DNA from: Nonomuraea polychroma
GTDB lineage: Bacteria; Actinomycetota; Actinomycetes; Streptosporangiales; Streptosporangiaceae
Assembly: GCF_004011505.1 (NCBI RefSeq)
Contig: NZ_SAUN01000001.1
Coordinates: 4,464,001-4,528,000 of the forward strand
DNA: 64,000 nt
Reading direction: 5' to 3'
Below, piece by piece: positions 1 through 8,914 of this stretch (position 1 is the stretch's first letter; each line of letters starts with the position of its first letter). The position numbers were made by a program, and so were the translations under genes. Below the pieces are notes generated by a model. That model had not been told where the DNA came from. It saw only the letters and a list, made by a program, of their open reading frames with translations, and ran no database searches.

Positions 1-152
1 GCGGGGGACTTGCCGTGGCCGCGCAGGTCCACGGCGATCACGCGGCGCGCGCCGAAGTCGAGCGTGTCCCACACCCGGTGGTCGCCGCCCCAGCCGTGCA
101 CCAGGAGCAGCGGCGGGCCGGCGGACCCGCGCGTCTGGACGTGCAGCCGCAT
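1..152 (-). CDS. alpha/beta hydrolase, N-terminal part only (runs off window)
   Basis: Reading the minus strand from the ATG at 150-152 gives about 50 residues, starting MRLHVQTRGSAGPPLLLVHG, before the window ends. The HGWGGD stretch after a hydrophobic strand is the usual oxyanion-hole strand of alpha/beta-hydrolase fold enzymes. DLRGHGKSP near the edge is the conserved segment just before the catalytic nucleophile elbow. The catalytic triad is outside the window, so the substrate cannot be guessed. It starts six bases after the stop of the Tat-exported protein upstream and is probably the last visible gene of that minus-strand operon, perhaps an esterase serving the same substrate. Confidence 0.75.
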   Translation of the reverse strand, partial: MRLHVQTRGSAGPPLLLVHGWGGDHRVWDTLDFGARRVIAVDLRGHGKSP

Positions 153-157
153 GATCG

Positions 158-3052
158 TCAGTCCTCCAGGTAGAGGACCACGGTGCTGAGCGGTTCGACC
201 TCGATCGAGCCGCCGAGCCTGACCTGCCGGCCGGTGGCCAGGTCGCGGGCCGTGCCGGGACCGGTGGTGTAGAGGCGGCGGGTGCGCCCGCTGTCGGTGT
301 TCATGCCGATCAGGTACCGGCCGTAGGAGCAGCGGTAGAACTGCGCCTTGCCCACGAAGAGCTTCTCGACGCCGGGGAAGTCCACGCCGAGCGCCGGGTC
401 GGGCACGTCGGCGGGGTGCGGCGCGACTTTGAGCACCTCGCCCGCGAAGGCCTGGTGCAGCTCGGGGCGGGGCGGCGGGAACCCGCCGGGCGGGATGTGG
501 GAGGCGGCCGGATCGTTGATGGCGAAATTGAAGCAGAGCCAGTCCTGCTCGGTCCAGGTCTCGCCGGTCGGGGTGACGGAGCACTGCTGGCGCAGGGTGG
601 CGACCCGGTGGGTGTCGGGGGTGATGTGGTGGACCCGGGCCAGGTTGTTCACGGCCTGCCGGGCCCGCCAGTAGAGGGAGGCGTAGAGGATCTCCTTTCC
701 GTTCTTGATGGCGACGACGCCGTTCTCCTCGTCGGAGAAGACGAAGGAGGGCGCGTCCCAGTCCATCGGGAACGCCTGCGGCCGGGCCGGGTGGGCGGTG
801 AAGGCGGGCCAGTCCCGCAGGAGCAGGCGCAGGGCCGCCACCCCGACCCGCGACCACGAGTGGGTCTCCAGCAGGTCGAGAGCGCCGAAGAACTGGTTGT
901 CGGCGACCATGCGCTGGCCGCGGCCCACGAGGGCGGGATCGTCGAAGACCGCGGAGGCCATGAGCGGGTGTCCGTCCCAGTCCACCCGCTGGGCGTAGGC
1001 GACGACGCCCGGATAGTGGTCGTCGCGCCAGCCGACCGCCGCCTCCAGGCGCATGGTGCGGTAGCCGTCGTTGTCGACCTCGGGGTAGCGGAACACCGCC
1101 CGCGCGTTGATCATCTTGACCAGGTGCGCCTCGAGCTCGGGATCCTCGACCCCGTCGAAGCGGGTGACCGCCTCATACAGCTGCACCAGCCAGCAGGTGA
1201 CCTCGCCGTAGCTGCCGACGTACCCCAGCTCCTTGGTCAGCCCCTTGCGCGTGGCCTGGTAGAAGTGCTCGCCCAGCGGCTTGCTCGGGACGCCGGAGGC
1301 GTCCTCCCTGCCGAGGAACGGCTTGAGACCGACGGCCTGGTGGATGTAGTCGCGGGCCTTCTCCTCGGTCAGCGGCGCCTTGCCCGGGTCGATCAGCATC
1401 AGGCCGCGGTTGCAGCGGTAGATGCCGAGCGCGCAGATCTGGACCTGGTTGCTGTAGTGCGGCATGTGCTGACGCCAGTACGCGATGGACTCGGCCATCA
1501 TCGTCGTGTACGCGTCCCGGCGGACCGGCAGGTCTCCCTGGTCCGGCTCGGTGGCCCCGTCCAGAGGCGTGACCTCGACGTGGTCGAACCAGGCGGTGCC
1601 GCCGCCCTGGACCCGCACGTCCAGCCGGAGCTCGGTCGCGGTGGCGGGAGTGGCCAGCTCGGTGCTGATCTGGCTCCAGTCGTTCGTGCCGGTGGGGGCG
1701 AAGACCCTCTGGTCGGTGCCGACGATCTTCCCGGCGGGGTCGTAGAAGAGCACATTGAGGTACGCGCCGGGGGCGGCGACGTTCTCGGTCCTGACCCAGA
1801 CGCTGTAGCGGTGTTCGCCCTGGCCGATCAGCGTGCGGTTCTGGGAGCTGGTCCACCCTGCCACGGCGCCCGCGGCGGCGGCGACCTTGACCGAGCGGGA
1901 GCCGCTGCGCTTGACGGTGTCGTCCCAGAGCCAGGTGGCCGTGCCGGCCCATCGGGCGGTCGTCCAGCCGGCCGGAGCCGTGCCGCCGCGCTCGAACCCG
2001 GGGTTCGGCGCGCCCACGGTCCGGGCCCCGATCTTCCGTTCCAGCCGGTCGCCGAGCACGTCCTTGAGCAGGACCAGCACGTGGCCCACCTTGCCGAAAC
2101 CCTCCCACTGCTGGTCGGAGGCCGTCAGCACGGTCGGGTCCGTGAGCCACTTGGTGTAGCGGGCGTCGATCGCGGCCAACGCCTGGTCGATGGCGTCGGC
2201 GTTCCGGTAGGCGGGGCTGTCGGGGTAGAAGTAGCCCTCGGCGAGACTCAGATACGCCCAGGAGTCCATCGAGGCGGCGCTGCCGCCCAGCCAGGTGCGG
2301 TGCTCGTTGACCACCCTGGCCTTGATCGTCTCCAGGACCTCGGGTCCCGGCTCGGGCCGGACGGGCGCCTCGGGCTCGGGTCCCTGGATGCCGTCTCCGG
2401 GGAAGTACGGCTCCTTGTGCGTGTAGATCCGGTAGAAGGGTCGGGTCGGCTGGTTCAGCGTGCGGTAGAACTCGGCGGCGTTCTGCCCGTAGCCCCAGAC
2501 CCGGCCCATGGCCCGGATCTCCAGCGTGACCTCCTCCTTGTCCTTGGTCATCGCCTCGGGCAGCGGCAGGGTGTGGTAGTGGAAGCGGCCCGGCGAGTGG
2601 GCGTCCAGGCTGAGGATGTCCAGCGGGTCGACCGCGCCCAGGTGGTAGTGGCCGACCTGCCGGCCCTCGCAGAACAGCTGCAGCCGGGACTGGTCGGCCT
2701 CGGCGGGGGCGCGGTCGCCGCCCCAGAGTTTGATCGTCACGTACGTGGTGCCGTCCGGCACGCACGTGACGGTGCAGGCGACGGTGCCGCCCCAGGCGCT
2801 CGCGGGCGTCTGAGGGGTGAGCACGCGGGCGCTCTGCCCGAGTGCCCCGGCCACCACGTCGGACCCCGTCGGGGTGACCGCGTGGGCGGCTTCCGACGCG
2901 GCGTCGCCGAAGATCACCACGTCCAGGGGCCGGCCGGCGCGGGCGGTGGCCGCCGCCTGCTCCGGCCCGGCCAGCAGGTTCCAGCTCGCGGCGGCCGCGA
3001 CCCCGGCCCCGCTCGCGCGGAGCAGGGTACGCCGGGACAGTTCGGGCTTCAC
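158..3052 (-). CDS. Tat-exported large carbohydrate-active-type protein with an internal CBM-like domain
   Basis: The 964-residue product starts (GTG) with a twin-arginine signal, LSRRTLLRASGAGVAAAA, so it is exported folded. Residues of about 350-500 form a beta-sandwich resembling CBM4/9 modules (NPGFERGG start, WFDHVEV end). The long region after it (about 510-780) is rich in aromatic, alpha-helical segments as in alpha/alpha-toroid polysaccharide lyases or hydrolases. The last 180 residues look like a beta-sandwich ending VEPLSTVVLYLED. I cannot place it in a named GH or PL family or point to catalytic residues. It lies directly behind a sugar ABC transporter in one minus-strand operon, which suggests it releases or trims that transporter's substrate outside the cell. 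Confidence 0.6.
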   Translation of the reverse strand: MKPELSRRTLLRASGAGVAAAASWNLLAGPEQAAATARAGRPLDVVIFGDAASEAAHAVTPTGSDVVAGALGQSARVLTPQTPASAWGGTVACTVTCVPDGTTYVTIKLWGGDRAPAEADQSRLQLFCEGRQVGHYHLGAVDPLDILSLDAHSPGRFHYHTLPLPEAMTKDKEEVTLEIRAMGRVWGYGQNAAEFYRTLNQPTRPFYRIYTHKEPYFPGDGIQGPEPEAPVRPEPGPEVLETIKARVVNEHRTWLGGSAASMDSWAYLSLAEGYFYPDSPAYRNADAIDQALAAIDARYTKWLTDPTVLTASDQQWEGFGKVGHVLVLLKDVLGDRLERKIGARTVGAPNPGFERGGTAPAGWTTARWAGTATWLWDDTVKRSGSRSVKVAAAAGAVAGWTSSQNRTLIGQGEHRYSVWVRTENVAAPGAYLNVLFYDPAGKIVGTDQRVFAPTGTNDWSQISTELATPATATELRLDVRVQGGGTAWFDHVEVTPLDGATEPDQGDLPVRRDAYTTMMAESIAYWRQHMPHYSNQVQICALGIYRCNRGLMLIDPGKAPLTEEKARDYIHQAVGLKPFLGREDASGVPSKPLGEHFYQATRKGLTKELGYVGSYGEVTCWLVQLYEAVTRFDGVEDPELEAHLVKMINARAVFRYPEVDNDGYRTMRLEAAVGWRDDHYPGVVAYAQRVDWDGHPLMASAVFDDPALVGRGQRMVADNQFFGALDLLETHSWSRVGVAALRLLLRDWPAFTAHPARPQAFPMDWDAPSFVFSDEENGVVAIKNGKEILYASLYWRARQAVNNLARVHHITPDTHRVATLRQQCSVTPTGETWTEQDWLCFNFAINDPAASHIPPGGFPPPRPELHQAFAGEVLKVAPHPADVPDPALGVDFPGVEKLFVGKAQFYRCSYGRYLIGMNTDSGRTRRLYTTGPGTARDLATGRQVRLGGSIEVEPLSTVVLYLED

Positions 3053-3085
3053 GGGGGGTGCGTTCCTTTCCCGGCGTCGTCGCTG

Positions 3086-4654
3086 TTACTGGCCCTTGAG
3101 GTAGGCGTCGGCCTGCTTGGCCATCTCCGCCTGGAGCTTGGCCAGGCCCGCCCTGTCGAGGGCCTTCTTCAGCTTGTCGAGGCCCTGGTCGACGTCCACG
3201 GCGCCGATGAACAGCGGGTTGGCGAACTGCGTGAGCGCTGCGGTGACCTGGGTGTTCTCCCGCTTCACCGGCTCGGGGTCGGGGACGAAGCTGGCGTACG
3301 GGTCGACGGTGAAGTTGTCGATGTCCTGGGCCCAGTCGAACCACTTGGTCTCGGACTCGGTCATGTCCTTGATCCGGCGCTCCAGCTTGGCCCGCCAGGC
3401 GAGAGCGAAGCCGGGGAAGGTGTAGGTGGAGACCTTCTCGTACTCGTCGTCGCCGTCGGGGTTCCAGTCCTTGCCGGGGATGCCGTAGGTGAGCAGGTCG
3501 TGGTTCTCCTTGATCGACACCCAGTCCTGCAGCTGCATGGCCTTCTCGTTGCTCTGGCCCTTGGCGTTGAGCACGACGAAGTTGTCGCTCTGGAAGGTCT
3601 GGTACGGCTTGGCGTTCTCGCCGCCCTTGAGCGGCATCACGTTCGCGAGCATCGCGCCCGGCACGTTCTTGGTCAGCTCGGGCAGGGCCGTGGAGGACAG
3701 GCCGTCGGTCATGGCCCAGCCGGAGGCGACGCGGCCGGCCTTGAACTGGGAGTCCAGCGCCTTGGAGTCCAGGGTGAGGGCGTTCTTGTTGATCAGCCCG
3801 TCCTGGTAGTACTTCCGGATCAGGCGCAGCGCGTCCACCATGCCCGGGGCCTCCCACCACGGGATCGGGTTGGACGAGCCGGTCGTCTTGCCGTCGGCGG
3901 CCAGGACGAAGTTGAACGAGTCGCCCGTGAAGGAGGCGATGCTCATGTTCGGGTTGTCCCACATGTAGGGGTTGAGCCAGCCGACCGGGTTCCACGCCAC
4001 CATCAGCTTGGGCATGCGGGAGCTGACCCCGATGGGGATGATGTCCTTGTTCTTCTGCTTGACGTCGTACCAGAACTTCTCCAGCCCGGCGAAGTCCGTG
4101 ATGTCGCTCATGCCGAGCTTCTCGGCCAGGTCCTGGCGGATGCTGAAGTGGTGGAAGCGAGCGACCGAGTTGATCTGGGGCAGGCCGTAGAGCTTGCCGC
4201 TCCACCGGTTCAACTCGATGATCTTCGGGTCGATCGTGGCGGTCAGGTTGGGATACTTGCCGCTGGACAGCAGGCTGCTCAGCTCGACGATCGAGCCGCT
4301 GGCCACGAGCTGGGTCATGTTGAGCCAGCGCGCCTGCAGCGCCGTGTCGAACTTCTCCCCGGCGGTGAACTTCAGCAGCGCCTGCTGGCCGTAGCTGGTC
4401 CACGGGATGAACTGCGGCTTGATGGTGAAGCCCAGGTCCTTCTGGAGCTTCTTGTTGACCTCGGCCAGGACGGGGTCCCAGCCGACCGGCACGTCGCCGG
4501 GCAGCAACAAGCTCAGCGTGAGCGCGCCGCTGCCGGCGCCGCCGGTGGCCTGCGACTGCGAGGAGCCGCTGGAGCAGGCGGAGAGGAAGGCGGCGACGGA
4601 CAGACCACCGCCGGCGGCCAGCAGGCCGCGCCGCGACATCATGGGGTTGGACAC
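3086..4654 (-). CDS. extracellular sugar-binding lipoprotein of an Lpl-type ABC importer
   Basis: This 522-residue protein begins (GTG, preceded by AGGAG at 5 bases) with MSNPMMSRRGLLAAGGGLSV and a lipobox FLSACSS, so it should be a membrane-anchored solute-binding protein. Length and sequence (KKLQKDLGFTIKPQFIPW, WNPDGDDEYEKV) fit the large LplA-like binding proteins that pair with LplB/LplC permeases and usually take oligosaccharides. It is the third gene of the operon 6545 to 158, following the two permeases by 38 bases. No ATPase is encoded nearby, as is common when a shared MsiK-type ATPase is used. The substrate is not readable from the sequence. Confidence 0.85.
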   Translation of the reverse strand: MSNPMMSRRGLLAAGGGLSVAAFLSACSSGSSQSQATGGAGSGALTLSLLLPGDVPVGWDPVLAEVNKKLQKDLGFTIKPQFIPWTSYGQQALLKFTAGEKFDTALQARWLNMTQLVASGSIVELSSLLSSGKYPNLTATIDPKIIELNRWSGKLYGLPQINSVARFHHFSIRQDLAEKLGMSDITDFAGLEKFWYDVKQKNKDIIPIGVSSRMPKLMVAWNPVGWLNPYMWDNPNMSIASFTGDSFNFVLAADGKTTGSSNPIPWWEAPGMVDALRLIRKYYQDGLINKNALTLDSKALDSQFKAGRVASGWAMTDGLSSTALPELTKNVPGAMLANVMPLKGGENAKPYQTFQSDNFVVLNAKGQSNEKAMQLQDWVSIKENHDLLTYGIPGKDWNPDGDDEYEKVSTYTFPGFALAWRAKLERRIKDMTESETKWFDWAQDIDNFTVDPYASFVPDPEPVKRENTQVTAALTQFANPLFIGAVDVDQGLDKLKKALDRAGLAKLQAEMAKQADAYLKGQ

Positions 4655-4692
4655 GGTAACTCCTGAAATGGGGGGAAGTTGAGGGAACAGAG

Positions 4693-5556
4693 TCAGCCCT
4701 TGGTGGCACCGAGGGTGATGCCCTTGACGAAGTAGCGCTGGGCGAAGGGGTAGGCGAGCAGGATCGGGCCGATGGCGACGGTCGTGAGGGCGAGCCGAAG
4801 CTGGTAGACGGGGGTGGCCGCCTCGGCCAGCTGCGGCAGCATCGCTGTGAACGAGATGTTGGAGATCAGGTTCTGCAGCACGAGCGGCAGCGGGAACTTG
4901 TGCACGTCGTCGATGAACAGCAGCGCCATGAACCAGTCGTTCCAGTAGTGCACGGCGTAGAAGAGACCGACGACGGCCAGGATCGGCTTGGACAGCGGCA
5001 GCGCGATCGTGAAGAAGATGCGCAGCTCGCCGGCCCCGTCGATCTTGGCCGACTCGAAGATCGACTCGGGCAGCTGGCGGAAGGCGCTGACCTGGACGAA
5101 GACCAGGAACGGCATGACCAGCAGCGGCAGGATGACCGCGAAGTAGCTGTTCTGCAGGTGAAGGTACTGCGTCACCAGTAGATAGAGCGGCACCAGGCCA
5201 CCGGAGAACAACATCGGCAGGTACGAGTAGATCGTCAGTGGCCGGCTGATGCCGGGCACCCGGCGGGCGATGACCCAGCTCAGCCCCGAGGTCACCGCCA
5301 GGGACAGCGCCGTGCCCACGAAGGTGATGAAGAGGCTGGCCATGTAGGCGTTGAGCACCGCCGGCCCTGTGAAGATCATCTTGTAGGCGGTGAAGTCGAA
5401 GTCCGGGAGGAAGCTGTAACCGGTCGTGGCCAGCTTCGTCTCGCTCGTGAACGACCCCGAGATGATCATCCAGAAGGGGATGGCACAGGCCAGCACGGCG
5501 AGGGAGACGCCGATGACGCTGACGACGGTGAACGGCTCCAGCTTTCTGCTGCTCAT
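4693..5556 (-). CDS. LplC/MalG-type sugar ABC permease
   Basis: The 287-residue protein has six hydrophobic segments and the binding-protein-dependent permease loop (EAA-like, DGAGELRIFFTIALPLSKP) that docks on the ATPase. Its C-terminus FVKGITLGATKG is typical of the LplC group. The ATG at 5554-5556 overlaps the stop of the upstream permease in an ATGA, and AAGGAG sits just before it; upstream in-frame codons lie inside the other permease, so the longer open frame is not a real fusion. It forms the transport channel with the product of the preceding gene. Confidence 0.9.
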   Translation of the reverse strand: MSSRKLEPFTVVSVIGVSLAVLACAIPFWMIISGSFTSETKLATTGYSFLPDFDFTAYKMIFTGPAVLNAYMASLFITFVGTALSLAVTSGLSWVIARRVPGISRPLTIYSYLPMLFSGGLVPLYLLVTQYLHLQNSYFAVILPLLVMPFLVFVQVSAFRQLPESIFESAKIDGAGELRIFFTIALPLSKPILAVVGLFYAVHYWNDWFMALLFIDDVHKFPLPLVLQNLISNISFTAMLPQLAEAATPVYQLRLALTTVAIGPILLAYPFAQRYFVKGITLGATKG

Positions 5557-6545
5557 AGGATGCTCGTCTCCTTCGAGTACTTGCGCTGGATCAGCACCGC
5601 GATCACCACGAGGATGAAGCCGACCACCGACTGGAACAGGCCGATCGCCGCGGTGGTGCCGAAGTCGCCGAGTTGGCGCAGGGCGCGGAAGACGTAGGTG
5701 TCGATGACGTCGGTGTTGTCGAACAACGTGCCGTTGTCGCCGATGATCGCGTAGATGGTGCCGAAGTCGCCGTAGAAGATCCGGCCGACCCCCAGCACCA
5801 GCAGCACCGCCGCGGTGGGCTTCAGCAGCGGCAGCGTGATGCGCCAGGCCATCTGCGCCCGCGAGGCGCCGTCGATCATCCCGGCCTCGTAGACCTCCTC
5901 GGGAATGCCGGTGATCGCGGCCAGGAAGATCACGCTCAGGTAGCCGCCGAGCTGCCAGATCTTCACCACGGTCAGGATCCACGGCCACGGCCCCGGCTCG
6001 GTGTACCAGTCCACCGCGGGGAATCCGAAACCGCTCAGCGCGTCGTTGACCGCCCCTCCCCCACCTGACGCCCCGGCGAGCAGCACCTGCAGGATGATGC
6101 TGATCACGACCGGGGAGACGAAGTAGGGGAAGAAGACGACGGACTGGGAGACCCGCTTGAAGAAGGTGCTGCGGATCTCGTTCAGCATGATCGCCAGGAT
6201 GATCCCGGCGGCCAGCGTCGCCCCGAGGAACAACACATTGAGGAACAGGGTGTTGAACAGGATCCTGGCCGCGTCCCCGGACTCCAGGAAGTAGGTGAAG
6301 TTCTCCAGCCCGTTCCACGGGCTGTCGAAGATGCCCAGGTTGACGTCGAACTCCTTGAACGCCACCACCAGGCCGGCCATCGGCAGGTAGTTGAAGACCA
6401 GGAAGAAGACGACCGCCGGCAACGCGAGCAGCCCGACGACCCAGCCCTTGCGGGCCGCCACGCCTTTGCTGCGGCGTCGGCGCCGGGGTGGCCCGGTCGG
6501 AGGTCTTGTCTGAGGCTCTTGCCTCGCCTTTAGCGTGCTGCTCAT
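5553..6545 (-). CDS. LplB/MalF-type sugar ABC permease
   Basis: This 330-residue membrane protein begins with a basic cytoplasmic tail (RRRRRSKGVAARKGW) followed by six predicted membrane spans and an EAA loop around IDGASRAQMAWRITLPLLKP. The family is LplB (CUT1). It is the first gene of the minus-strand operon running to position 1. A GTG at 6548 directly precedes the chosen ATG and cannot be excluded. Its promoter must lie in the 6546-6801 divergent region, where a 12-base element is repeated. Confidence 0.88.
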   Translation of the reverse strand: MSSTLKARQEPQTRPPTGPPRRRRRSKGVAARKGWVVGLLALPAVVFFLVFNYLPMAGLVVAFKEFDVNLGIFDSPWNGLENFTYFLESGDAARILFNTLFLNVLFLGATLAAGIILAIMLNEIRSTFFKRVSQSVVFFPYFVSPVVISIILQVLLAGASGGGGAVNDALSGFGFPAVDWYTEPGPWPWILTVVKIWQLGGYLSVIFLAAITGIPEEVYEAGMIDGASRAQMAWRITLPLLKPTAAVLLVLGVGRIFYGDFGTIYAIIGDNGTLFDNTDVIDTYVFRALRQLGDFGTTAAIGLFQSVVGFILVVIAVLIQRKYSKETSIL

Positions 6546-6592
6546 CACCGAAGTCCCGTCTGAGGCGGCAGAAGATGCCCGCGAAGTTTGGA

Positions 6593-6604
6593 TAGAAACC
6601 GGTA
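6593..6604. promoter_or_regulatory. putative operator half, TAGAAACCGGTA, copy 1
   Basis: TAGAAACCGGTA lies 48 bases upstream of the permease start in the divergent region 6546-6801. A copy with one mismatch (TAGAAACCGATA) lies at 6770-6781, next to the ribosome-binding site of the dehydrogenase gene. A repeated element containing a central CCGG/CCGA in a divergent sugar-gene promoter resembles LacI-family operators, but no regulator gene for this block is in the window. Confidence 0.35.
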
Positions 6605-6769
6605 GCTGCGAACGCTACGTCCGAGCGGCATTCACCACAAGGCGGCGTTACGGATACGTTACACACAAGTCTCTTCCAGCCGCCCGAAAGCCGTCTTCTC
6701 CTGCGCGAACGTGCAACATCGCGTCAATTCGAACGCACCATTGACCATCAACCGTTGTGCTTCTACGGT

Positions 6770-6781
6770 TAGAAACCGATA
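6770..6781. promoter_or_regulatory. putative operator half, TAGAAACCGATA, copy 2
   Basis: Second copy of the element at 6593-6604 (11 of 12 bases equal, same orientation). It ends six bases before the AAAGGAGG ribosome-binding site (6787-6794) of the 6802 gene, a position where a bound repressor would block transcription of that gene. The pair could coordinate the two divergent operons. Confidence 0.35.
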
Positions 6782-6801
6782 CCTACAAAGGAGGCTCCTC
6801 C

Positions 6802-7788
6802 GTGTCCCCACGCCCGAAGGCGCTGTTCGCCATGCGCGAGGAACATCTCGCGTCGCTCTTCCCCGCGCCCTTGCTGCGACGGCTGGACACGCTGGTCGAC
6901 ATCGACGTGACCCTCGTCGCCGAGAGCTTCGACGATCCCCGCCTGGACCTCGCCGAGACCGAGATCCTCATCACCGGCTGGGGCTGCCCGCCCCTCGACG
7001 CCGCCGTCCTGGCCCGCGCTCCCCGGCTGCGCGGCGTGCTGCACGCCGCCGGCTCGGTGAAATCACTGGTCACCCCCGCCTGCTGGGAGCGCGGCCTGGT
7101 GGTCTCCTCCGCCGCCGAGGCCAACGCCGTCCCGGTGGCCGAGTACACGGTCGCCGCGGTCCTCATGGCCGGCAAGGGAGTCTTCGCCCTCAACGAGCGC
7201 TACCAGCGCGAGCGCACCTTCACCCTCGCCGAGATCCAGCCGTCCATCGGCAACAACGGCCGGACGGTGGGCATCGTCGGCGCCTCGCGCATCGGCCGCA
7301 AGGTGATCGAGCTGCTCTCCCCGTACGACCTGGACCTGTGCGTCTACGACCCCTACACCCTGGTCCCCGGCGTCCGGCAGGTGTCGCTGGAGGAGCTGCT
7401 GCGCCGCAGCGACATCGTCAGCCTGCACGCCCCCGCCACCGCGGAGACCCGGCACATGATGGATCGCGTGAGTCTGGCGCTGCTGCGGGACGGCGCGGTG
7501 CTGATCAACACCGCCCGGGGATCGCTGGTCGACACCGACGCCCTCATCGCCGAGCTGAAGTCCGGCCGGCTGTCGGCGGTCCTGGACGTCACCGAGCCGG
7601 AGCCGCTGCCGTCGGACTCGCCGCTGTTCGACCTGCCCAATGCCTTCCTCACCCCGCACATCGCCGGCTCGCACGGCAACGAGCTGTCCCGGATGGGCAC
7701 CGCGGTCGTCGACGAGCTGGAACGGCTGATCGCCGGGTCGCCGCTGGCGCATCAGGTCACACACGACGACCTCGAGCGGGTCGCCTGA
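6802..7788 (+). CDS. D-isomer-specific 2-hydroxyacid dehydrogenase
   Basis: The 328-residue protein is an NAD-dependent 2-hydroxyacid dehydrogenase. The Rossmann motif is visible as GIVGASRIGRKVIELL, and the three catalytic positions as Arg in INTARGSLVD, Glu in LDVTEPEPL and His in TPHIAGSHGNE. The start is set at GTG 6802 because AAAGGAGG lies 7 bases before it; an in-frame start at 6757 has no such site. It is divergent from the ABC operon and leads a plus-strand series of metabolic genes. It probably reduces or oxidises a sugar-derived 2-oxo/2-hydroxy acid; the exact substrate is unknown. Confidence 0.88.
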   Translation: MSPRPKALFAMREEHLASLFPAPLLRRLDTLVDIDVTLVAESFDDPRLDLAETEILITGWGCPPLDAAVLARAPRLRGVLHAAGSVKSLVTPACWERGLVVSSAAEANAVPVAEYTVAAVLMAGKGVFALNERYQRERTFTLAEIQPSIGNNGRTVGIVGASRIGRKVIELLSPYDLDLCVYDPYTLVPGVRQVSLEELLRRSDIVSLHAPATAETRHMMDRVSLALLRDGAVLINTARGSLVDTDALIAELKSGRLSAVLDVTEPEPLPSDSPLFDLPNAFLTPHIAGSHGNELSRMGTAVVDELERLIAGSPLAHQVTHDDLERVA

Positions 7789-7794
7789 GCCCGG

Positions 7795-7813
7795 CGCCTT
7801 TACGTTGTAGATC
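7795..7813. repeat. 19-bp element CGCCTTTACGTTGTAGATC, copy 1
   Basis: The same 19 bases recur exactly at 39047-39065. Both copies begin within about seven bases of a stop codon and precede another gene. The core TTTAC-GTT-GTAGA is an imperfect dyad, so a protein-binding site is plausible. Here it overlaps a possible -35 box (TTGTAG, 7805-7810) of the aminotransferase gene. Confidence 0.5.
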
Positions 7814-7833
7814 AGATATGGGCGTCCTAACCT
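7805..7833 (+). promoter_or_regulatory. possible promoter for a leaderless aminotransferase mRNA
   Basis: TTGTAG (7805-7810) and TAACCT (7828-7833) are 17 bases apart, and the second box ends seven bases before the ATG at 7841. No convincing ribosome-binding site precedes that ATG. This is the arrangement expected for a leaderless transcript starting at the A of ATG, which is frequent in actinobacteria. It is a pattern reading only. Confidence 0.4.
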
Positions 7834-7840
7834 GGGCCTC

Positions 7841-8863
7841 ATGGACATCGCCACAGCGGGACAGCTCTGGGACGCCGATCCCGGCTGGCTCAACACCGCC
7901 TCCTACGGGCTGCCCCCGCGCCGCGCCTTCGAGGAACTTCAAGCCGCGCTGACCGGCTGGCGGCACGGCTCCAGCGACTGGAAACCGTGGGACGCCTCCG
8001 TGGGCCGCTCGCGCACCGCGTTCGCGCGCATGATCGGTGCGCCGGCCTCGGATGTGAGCGTGAGCTCGACCGTCTCGCAGATCATGTCCGTCGTGGCCAC
8101 CGCGCTGCCGCCGGGCGCCCGCGTCGTGGTGCCGGACATCGAGTTCACCAGCAACCTGTTCCCGTGGGCCGTCGCGGCCGAGATCGAGACCGTTCCCGCC
8201 GACCGGCTGGCCGACGCGATCAACGGCTCGACCGCCGCCGTGGCCTTCAGCCTCGTCCAGTCCGCCACAGGGGACGTCGCCCCGCTCCCCGACATCGTGG
8301 CCGCCGCCCGCGCCCACGACGCCCTGGTCATCGCCGACGGCTCGCAGGCATGCGGCTGGCTGCCCGTGGACGTCGGCGCCGGCATCGACGTGCTGGCGTG
8401 CGCGGCGTACAAGTGGCTCATGGCGCCGCGCGGCGCCGCCTTCGGCTATCTGTCGCCGCGAGTGCGCGAGCGCATGCGCCCGCTGGCCGCCGGCTGGTAC
8501 GCCGGGGCCGACGAGGGCGGCTCCTACTACGGCCCGCCCCTGCGTCTGGCCGCCGACGCCCGCGCGTTCGACCTGTCGCCGGCCTGGTTCTCGTACGTGG
8601 GCGCGGCCCCGGCCATCGAGCTGCTCAACGAGCTGGGCGTGCAACGGGTCCACGACCACAACGTGGCCCTGGCCGACCGCTTCCGCACCGGCCTGGGACT
8701 GGAGCCGGCCGGCAGCGCCATCGTGTCCGTGGACGCGCCCGGCGAGCGGCTGGAGGCCGCCGGGATCCGCGCGGCCGTGCGGGCGGGCCGGGTGCGGGCG
8801 AGCTTCCACGTCTACACCACCGCCGACGACGTCGATCGTGCCCTGGACGTGCTGAACGGGTGA
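7841..8863 (+). CDS. class V PLP-dependent aminotransferase-family protein
   Basis: The 340-residue protein has the class V aminotransferase/cysteine desulfurase layout. LNTASYGLPP is near the N-terminus, VIADGSQACGWLPVD holds the Asp that contacts the PLP ring, and CAAYKWLMAPRG holds Lys191 as the likely PLP-binding lysine. The small N-terminal part and the specific desulfurase Cys loop are not evident, so the reaction (transamination, lyase or epimerase-like) is open. It follows the 2-hydroxyacid dehydrogenase by 52 bases and may convert the matching 2-oxo acid or an amino sugar, which is an inference from context only. Confidence 0.8.
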   Translation: MDIATAGQLWDADPGWLNTASYGLPPRRAFEELQAALTGWRHGSSDWKPWDASVGRSRTAFARMIGAPASDVSVSSTVSQIMSVVATALPPGARVVVPDIEFTSNLFPWAVAAEIETVPADRLADAINGSTAAVAFSLVQSATGDVAPLPDIVAAARAHDALVIADGSQACGWLPVDVGAGIDVLACAAYKWLMAPRGAAFGYLSPRVRERMRPLAAGWYAGADEGGSYYGPPLRLAADARAFDLSPAWFSYVGAAPAIELLNELGVQRVHDHNVALADRFRTGLGLEPAGSAIVSVDAPGERLEAAGIRAAVRAGRVRASFHVYTTADDVDRALDVLNG

Positions 8864-8914
8864 TCTCGTGGGTACGAGGGCGATGACTCACGAACCGGCA
8901 GCGGAAGGAAGCGG

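Noticed and set aside
416..4666. Very long open frame on the plus strand (over 1400 codons)
   Set aside because: It runs antisense to the Tat-exported protein and binding-protein genes, has no recognisable domain and a composition (Val, Leu, Arg, Gly, Asp, Gln, His) typical of reverse-frame reading in GC-rich DNA.
4693..6666. Apparent fusion of two permeases into one 657-codon frame
   Set aside because: Only the part from 5556 down reads as permease in this frame; the upstream part overlaps the other permease in a different frame, and an ATGA overlap with ribosome-binding site marks the true start. The same applies to the long frames at 14257-16638, 15690-17396, 32845-34326 and 56452-58218.
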